Below the pieces are notes generated by a model. It saw only the letters and a list, made by a program, of their open reading frames with translations, was not told where the DNA came from and searched no databases. A stretch of DNA of 46,711 bases from an uncultured Eisenbergiella sp. (GTDB lineage Bacteria; Bacillota; Clostridia; Lachnospirales; Lachnospiraceae): positions 1 through 46,711 of the forward strand of contig CANRMT010000008.1 of assembly GCA_947631815.1 (NCBI GenBank), in the 5' to 3' direction. A program made the position numbers and the translations under genes. Positions 43,159-46,711 of this stretch are shown piece after piece. Numbering within the stretch: the stretch's first letter is position 1; each line of letters opens with the position of its first letter.

Positions 43159-44169
43159 TCACTCCAACGCTTTCTCGGCGAACTGCGTGGTCACCAGCTT
43201 CTCATAGGGCACCCGCTCGGAAAGCTCCCCGGCCTCCTCCAGGATATCCTGCAAAAGCGTAAACGCCTCCTCCCGGAAGATCAGATCCTTCTTCCAGGTA
43301 TCCTGCTCATAATAGCGCTCCACGATGGCGGTCAGCGCCGCCTCGTCGGTCTCGGCAAACTGCGGCTGAATAACGGCCGCGATCTCCTCCGGCGTGTGCT
43401 CCGCCACATACTCCATACCCTTCTGCAGCGCATCGGTGAACCCCTGAACGGTCTCCGGATGCTCCGCCATGTAGCTCTGTTTGGCGGAAAAGGCGGTATA
43501 GGGCACATAGCCGGAATCCTCGCCCAGAGAAGCCACCACATAGCCGTCGCCCTTCTGCTCAAGGGAAGTGGCATGCGGCTCGAACTCCACCGTATAATCG
43601 CCCTGCCCGCCGGAAAACGCCGCGGCCGTGGAGCCGAAGTCGATGCTCTGATCGATGTTCAGATCCTTCTCCGGATCGATCCCGTTCTTTTTCAGGATAT
43701 ACTCAAACACCATCTCCGGCATGCCGCCCGCGCGGCCGCCCAGCACATTGTGCCCTTTGAGCATATCCCAGCTGAAATCCTCCACCGGCTCTCTGGAGAC
43801 CAGGAAATTCCCGGCGCGCTGGGTGAGCTGTGCGAAATTCACCACAGGATCGTCCGCGCCGCCCAGATAGGTGTAGATCGTGGATTCGGAGCCCATAAAG
43901 CCGATATCCGCCTCCCCGGAAAGCACCGCGGTCATGGTCTTATCGGCGCCGAAGCCCGTCACGAGAGTCAGGTCGATCCCTTCCTCTTTAAAATATCCTT
44001 CCTCGATCGCCACATACATGGGCGCATAAAAAATGGAATGCGCCACCTCATTCAGCGTCACCTTCACACCGGTCCCGCTTTCCTCCTCCGCATCCTGTCC
44101 CTTCCCGCAGGCGGCGAGCCCGAACGTCAGCGCCGCCAGCAGGAGGAAGGGAAGAAATTTCTTTTTCAT
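43159..44169 (-). CDS. NMT1/SsuA-type substrate-binding lipoprotein
   Basis: Lipoprotein of 336 residues with signal peptide and lipobox LAAC (Cys near residue 21). The mature part matches SsuA/TauA/ThiY-type binding proteins: VTLNEVAHSIFYAPMYVAIE near the N-terminus, then GYFKEEGIDL and a middle block GFMGSESTIYTYLGGADDPV. These bind thiamine precursors, sulfonates or similar small molecules for ABC import. No permease or ATPase gene is beside it, so it is an orphan here. The start is strong: AGGAGG lies close by in the leader. Confidence 0.9.
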   Translation of the reverse strand: MKKKFLPFLLLAALTFGLAACGKGQDAEEESGTGVKVTLNEVAHSIFYAPMYVAIEEGYFKEEGIDLTLVTGFGADKTMTAVLSGEADIGFMGSESTIYTYLGGADDPVVNFAQLTQRAGNFLVSREPVEDFSWDMLKGHNVLGGRAGGMPEMVFEYILKKNGIDPEKDLNIDQSIDFGSTAAAFSGGQGDYTVEFEPHATSLEQKGDGYVVASLGEDSGYVPYTAFSAKQSYMAEHPETVQGFTDALQKGMEYVAEHTPEEIAAVIQPQFAETDEAALTAIVERYYEQDTWKKDLIFREEAFTLLQDILEEAGELSERVPYEKLVTTQFAEKALE

Positions 44170-44228
44170 AACAGCCTCCTGCGAAATACGATCTGCTATA
44201 TCATATGCAGGCGGCCGGAACAGAGCAC

Positions 44229-44259
44229 AAAAAAACCGGCCGTATCCGACCGGTTTTTT
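44229..44259. terminator. Bidirectional terminator
   Basis: AAAAAACCGG and CCGGTTTTTT flank a 10-base loop that pairs partly. It is symmetric and can work on both strands; it most likely ends the cold-shock transcript on the minus strand, about 120 bases after its stop. Confidence 0.8.
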
Positions 44260-44379
44260 CTGCTTCCCTTAATCATTTACTAGTTCGAATTCATTTAAAA
44301 GCCAGAAACTGCGTTTCTATCTAATTTAAAGAACAGGCACATAGGTTTATGATAAGACAGCTCCAAGATCCCGCAGATC

Positions 44380-44580
44380 TTATAATTTGGTTACGTTAAC
44401 AGCCTGGGGGCCCTTCTCGCCCTGGATGACGTCGTACTCAACAGACGCGCCTTCTTCCAGAGACTTGAAGCCTTCCATGTTCAGCCCGGAATAATGCACG
44501 AATACATCATGACCGGACTCATCGGAAATGAATCCATAGCCCTTCTGGTTGTTAAACCACTTAACCGTACCCTTGTTCAT
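44380..44580 (-). CDS. csp: Cold-shock protein (CspA family)
   Basis: RNA chaperone of 66 residues. The RNA-binding motifs KGYGFISDE and DVFVHYSGL match RNP1 and RNP2 of the cold-shock domain, and the whole protein is one domain. These proteins bind single-stranded RNA or DNA and help translation when cold or in stationary phase. The start is at 44580 with AGGAGG upstream; the longer frame is leader. Confidence 0.97.
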   Translation of the reverse strand: MNKGTVKWFNNQKGYGFISDESGHDVFVHYSGLNMEGFKSLEEGASVEYDVIQGEKGPQAVNVTKL

Positions 44581-44620
44581 GTAGATACCTCCTAAAAAGT
44601 TATTACCAGTAACATAATCA

Positions 44621-44649
44621 AGCATAGCACATCCGCCCCGAAATGTAAA
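44621..44649 (-). promoter_or_regulatory. Promoter of the cold-shock gene
   Basis: On the minus strand TTTACA (44644-44649), 17 bases and TATGCT (44621-44626), about 41 bases before the ATG. Confidence 0.6.
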
Positions 44650-44757
44650 GCAAAAATTCACAAATATCCGCGAATTTGACAGAACCGCGCTATGCATTCT
44701 GGCCCACAGGCCGACGGATCCGGCACGGACGGCAGCGGATCTCCGCCCCCGGCACGC

Positions 44758-45069
44758 TCACGCGCCCACCTTCTGGTCTCCGTTCCCGTCGATCCTGTCG
44801 AATACCAGCGCGTAACCGTCGTTCCCGTAGTTGAGAGAACGGTTCACCCTGCTGATCGTCGCGGTGGATGCTCCCGTCTTCTCCGCGATATCCAGATACG
44901 TCCTGCCCTCCCGGAGCATGGCCGCCACCTCGAAGCGCTGAGACAGGGACAGCAGTTCGTTCACGGTGCACAGATCCTCAAAAAATGCGTAGCACTCTTC
45001 CTTGTTCTGCAGCTTCAGCACCGCCTCAAACAGATGGTCCACGGCTTCCGTCTTGATCTTCTTATTCAT
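44758..45069 (-). CDS. yerC: YerC/YecD-family TrpR-related regulator
   Basis: Protein of 103 residues with the TrpR-like helix-turn-helix: LSLSQRFEVAAMLREGRTYL followed by IAEKTGASTATISRVNRSL. YerC/YecD proteins are widespread in Firmicutes; their target is poorly known. GGGGG lies nine bases before the ATG. The gene has its own promoter at 45117-45145. It sits between the cold-shock and GH43 genes, with no visible link to them. Confidence 0.93.
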   Translation of the reverse strand: MNKKIKTEAVDHLFEAVLKLQNKEECYAFFEDLCTVNELLSLSQRFEVAAMLREGRTYLDIAEKTGASTATISRVNRSLNYGNDGYALVFDRIDGNGDQKVGA

Positions 45070-45116
45070 ACCAGCATACCCCCTTTGCCATGGTATCCTT
45101 TATCAAACATAATGAG

Positions 45117-45145
45117 ATTTTAACATATTAAAGTTCGAAAGTAAA
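45117..45145 (-). promoter_or_regulatory. Promoter of yerC
   Basis: On the minus strand TTTACT (45140-45145), 17 bases and TAAAAT (45117-45122), about 48 bases before the ATG. The rest of 45070-45284 shows nothing else. Confidence 0.6.
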
Positions 45146-45284
45146 GGGGAATTCGACGGATTTTCCGGCCCGCCGCGGCAGATTTTCCATCGCGCCTCGG
45201 CCTTCCCCCTGGATCGTCCTGATGCCCCCGGCACACCTCGACTGTTCATTCCGATTCGCCCGCGGCCCTCCGGCGCCCTCCTCA

Positions 45285-46217
45285 TCAGCCCCAGACGGAC
45301 AGAAGCCGCTCATATTCCTCCTGCGTCAGCTCCAGCACGCTGCCGTGGCGCTTGACGCTCTGCCCCATGTCGTAGTCCTCCGCCACGGTGAAGACGCCGC
45401 CCTTTAAATCTCTGCAGATCAGCGGCAGATAGCCCAGCCCCGCAGCGAAACGGTCCACCAGCAGGCACCAGCCCCGCCCGTCCGGCAGGGGAAAGGCGGC
45501 CGGACCCTCCACGCCGGGAATGCCGCTCAGGGAATCGCTGGAAATGTCCGTGAAATCTCCCAGCAGATCCGTACCGCAGTCCATCCGGATGTTCTTGACC
45601 GTTTCATCCTTGGAAAAACGGTAAAAAACGCCGTCCTCCTCCACGATCGTCGTATCTATGACATGATTCCCGCGCTCGATATAAAGGCGGGGTTCGGTAA
45701 AGTGCCGGAAATCCGCCGTGCAGGAAGCATAAATGCGCTGCTTCGCCTCCGGTTCCCCTTCCCGCTTCACGCAGGATGCCCAAAAGACCAGATAGACGCC
45801 CCGCTTCGGATCGAAGACCGCCTCCGGGGCCCAGACGCAGCCCGCGTCCGCCATCGGCACCTCATAGAACCAGGGTTCGGACCAGTGCACCAGATCCGCC
45901 GACTCCCAGATCACCATATTCCTGCTGCCCGCATGCTGGGCAGCCTCCCAGCCTTTTCCCGCGGCGATGCGCAGATCCGTTGCCAGGAGATAGAACCTTC
46001 CGTCCAGCCGGGACCGCAGGATGAAGGGATCCCGCACCCCCTTTTCTCCGATCTTGGAGCAGAGCACCGGGCGTCCCGCATTCAGATCGTGCCAGTGCAT
46101 CCCGTCTTCGCTCACCGAAAAACGGACCTGTTCTCCGTCCCCGGCATCCCCCGTAAAATGTGCGAACAGATATCTTTTCTCCGCCGCCTTCTCCAACCGC
46201 TGTTTTGCATGCTTCAT
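45285..46217 (-). CDS. Glycoside hydrolase family 43-like protein
   Basis: Protein of 310 residues resembling five-bladed propeller glycosidases of family 43 (arabinosidase/xylosidase type), which cut arabinose or xylose units from plant polymers. RYLFAHFTGD, VRFSVSEDGMHWHDLN, GVRDPFILRSRLDGRFYLLA (the conserved Asp of the family) and WAPEAVFDPKRGVYLVFWAS are seen. No signal peptide, so it acts inside the cell. The start at 46217 has GGAGG eight bases upstream. Substrate not determinable. Confidence 0.88.
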   Translation of the reverse strand: MKHAKQRLEKAAEKRYLFAHFTGDAGDGEQVRFSVSEDGMHWHDLNAGRPVLCSKIGEKGVRDPFILRSRLDGRFYLLATDLRIAAGKGWEAAQHAGSRNMVIWESADLVHWSEPWFYEVPMADAGCVWAPEAVFDPKRGVYLVFWASCVKREGEPEAKQRIYASCTADFRHFTEPRLYIERGNHVIDTTIVEEDGVFYRFSKDETVKNIRMDCGTDLLGDFTDISSDSLSGIPGVEGPAAFPLPDGRGWCLLVDRFAAGLGYLPLICRDLKGGVFTVAEDYDMGQSVKRHGSVLELTQEEYERLLSVWG

Positions 46218-46259
46218 CCGCTTTTCCTCCGGTTTTTCCGCGTTTTTCTCAATACGCAC

Positions 46260-46691
46260 ATTTTACGCCGACCGCTCCCCACAGGCAACCGTTTTACTAA
46301 AAAAATATTGATTATCTCAAAAAACCTTGATTTTACGGGCAGTTTCGCAGGGTAACAAGCCGGATTTACTACTCATTTACTACGTTTGAGGAAAGAGCCT
46401 TGATATGCGCCCCACTTCCCGCGAGATAAAAGCCCAAAGACACGGCACATCAGCATAGACCAAATACACGACAACTGAATATCGACCGCAAAGGCGGCGT
46501 TTCTCAATCCCTTATCGGGAGAACAGGAACGCCGCTTTTTTTATGCCCTCTGTTACGCAATAGGGGCGAAAAAAGCCTTGATTTATGCGGCTTTGCGGGC
46601 GCAAAAACCGAGGGGCAAGGGATTTATACCTTATCCCCCAAAACCGCGTTTCTACTGCGTAACAAATCCACGGCAAAGGAGTGATGAAACA
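46260..46691. other. Probable left end of an integrative conjugative element
   Basis: A 430-base stretch without a gene, between the GH43 gene and a RepA-like start. It contains direct repeats ATTTACTAC at 46364-46372 and 46375-46383, as at integrase arm sites, and three CCTTGAT repeats (46325, 46398, 46576). The exact junction is not visible; an AT-rich run near 46296-46312 is a candidate. Confidence 0.45.
46491..46543 (+). terminator. Terminator-like hairpin in the element end
   Basis: GCGGCGTT (46494-46501) pairs with AACGCCGC (46528-46535), with an inner TTCTC/GAGAA and CCC/GGG stem, followed by seven T. Confidence 0.65.
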
Positions 46692-46711
46692 ATGGCAGTT
46701 TTCCGGGTGGA
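46692..46711 (+). CDS. Start of a RepA-type replication initiator (partial)
   Basis: Only the first codons are in the window (MAVFRV), with AAGGAG ten bases upstream. This beginning matches the RepA_N-type initiator proteins of Tn1549-like conjugative elements in gut Firmicutes, which typically start MAVFRVERNTGYTVM. The rest lies beyond the right edge. The call relies on memory of this start and on the element-like region before it. Confidence 0.5.

Noticed and set aside
44270-44340. A tRNA-like TAGTTCGAATT stretch
   Set aside because: No cloverleaf arms can be built around it.

Overview
The window looks like chromosome from a GC-rich member of the Clostridia, most likely Lachnospiraceae. 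The reasons are strong AGGAGG-type ribosome binding sites, a pyrophosphate-type phosphofructokinase, a YerC-type regulator, carbohydrate lipoproteins paired with hybrid kinases, BceRS-like two-component systems and a Tn1549-like mobile element end. This placement rests on gene content only. Nearly all genes lie on the minus strand. No rRNA, tRNA or CRISPR array was seen.

Layout from left to right. 58-2432: an OmpR-type response regulator and histidine kinase. 2642-6685: mnmA, PPi-phosphofructokinase and, divergently, a MATE exporter. 6940-12419: a sugar-binding lipoprotein, a Cache-type hybrid kinase and an oligogalacturonate lyase, with two copies of a 120-bp element at the tips of long palindromes. 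12513-13398: an AT-rich Panacea/SocA-type toxin-antitoxin pair. 13625-15988: a BlaI/M56 antirepressor pair with a double operator. 16105-20983: response regulator, kinase, ABC ATPase and FtsX-type permease. 21179-23857: a DUF1349 protein, a glycosyltransferase fused to a winged-helix domain and a small P-loop kinase. 23915-27486: an AAA_14/DUF4143 ATPase, a Fic protein and broken remnants of mobile genes.

27504-37243 is an AT-rich defence island. It holds a five-gene restriction-modification-like operon (XRE regulator, methyltransferase-like subunit, GIY-YIG-like/helicase/NPPY protein, an unknown protein and a DUF6602 protein). Next to it is a two-gene set made of a SEFIR-domain protein and an Mrr-like nuclease. 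The island abuts rlmD, whose C-terminal tail is broken by frameshifts.

39183-46217 returns to core genes: a small acidic membrane protein, an MgtC-like protein, the PcrA helicase with 14-residue repeats, an orphan NMT1-type lipoprotein, a cold-shock protein, YerC and a GH43 glycosidase. The window ends in what appears to be the left end of an integrative conjugative element, with the first codons of its RepA-type initiator at 46692.

The main points for follow-up are: the 120-bp element nested in two unrelated hairpins; a palindromic site shared by both two-component systems; the glycosyltransferase/winged-helix fusion; the SEFIR plus Mrr-like pair; the restriction-modification operon with methyltransferase motifs spread over two proteins; and the decayed rlmD tail at the island border.
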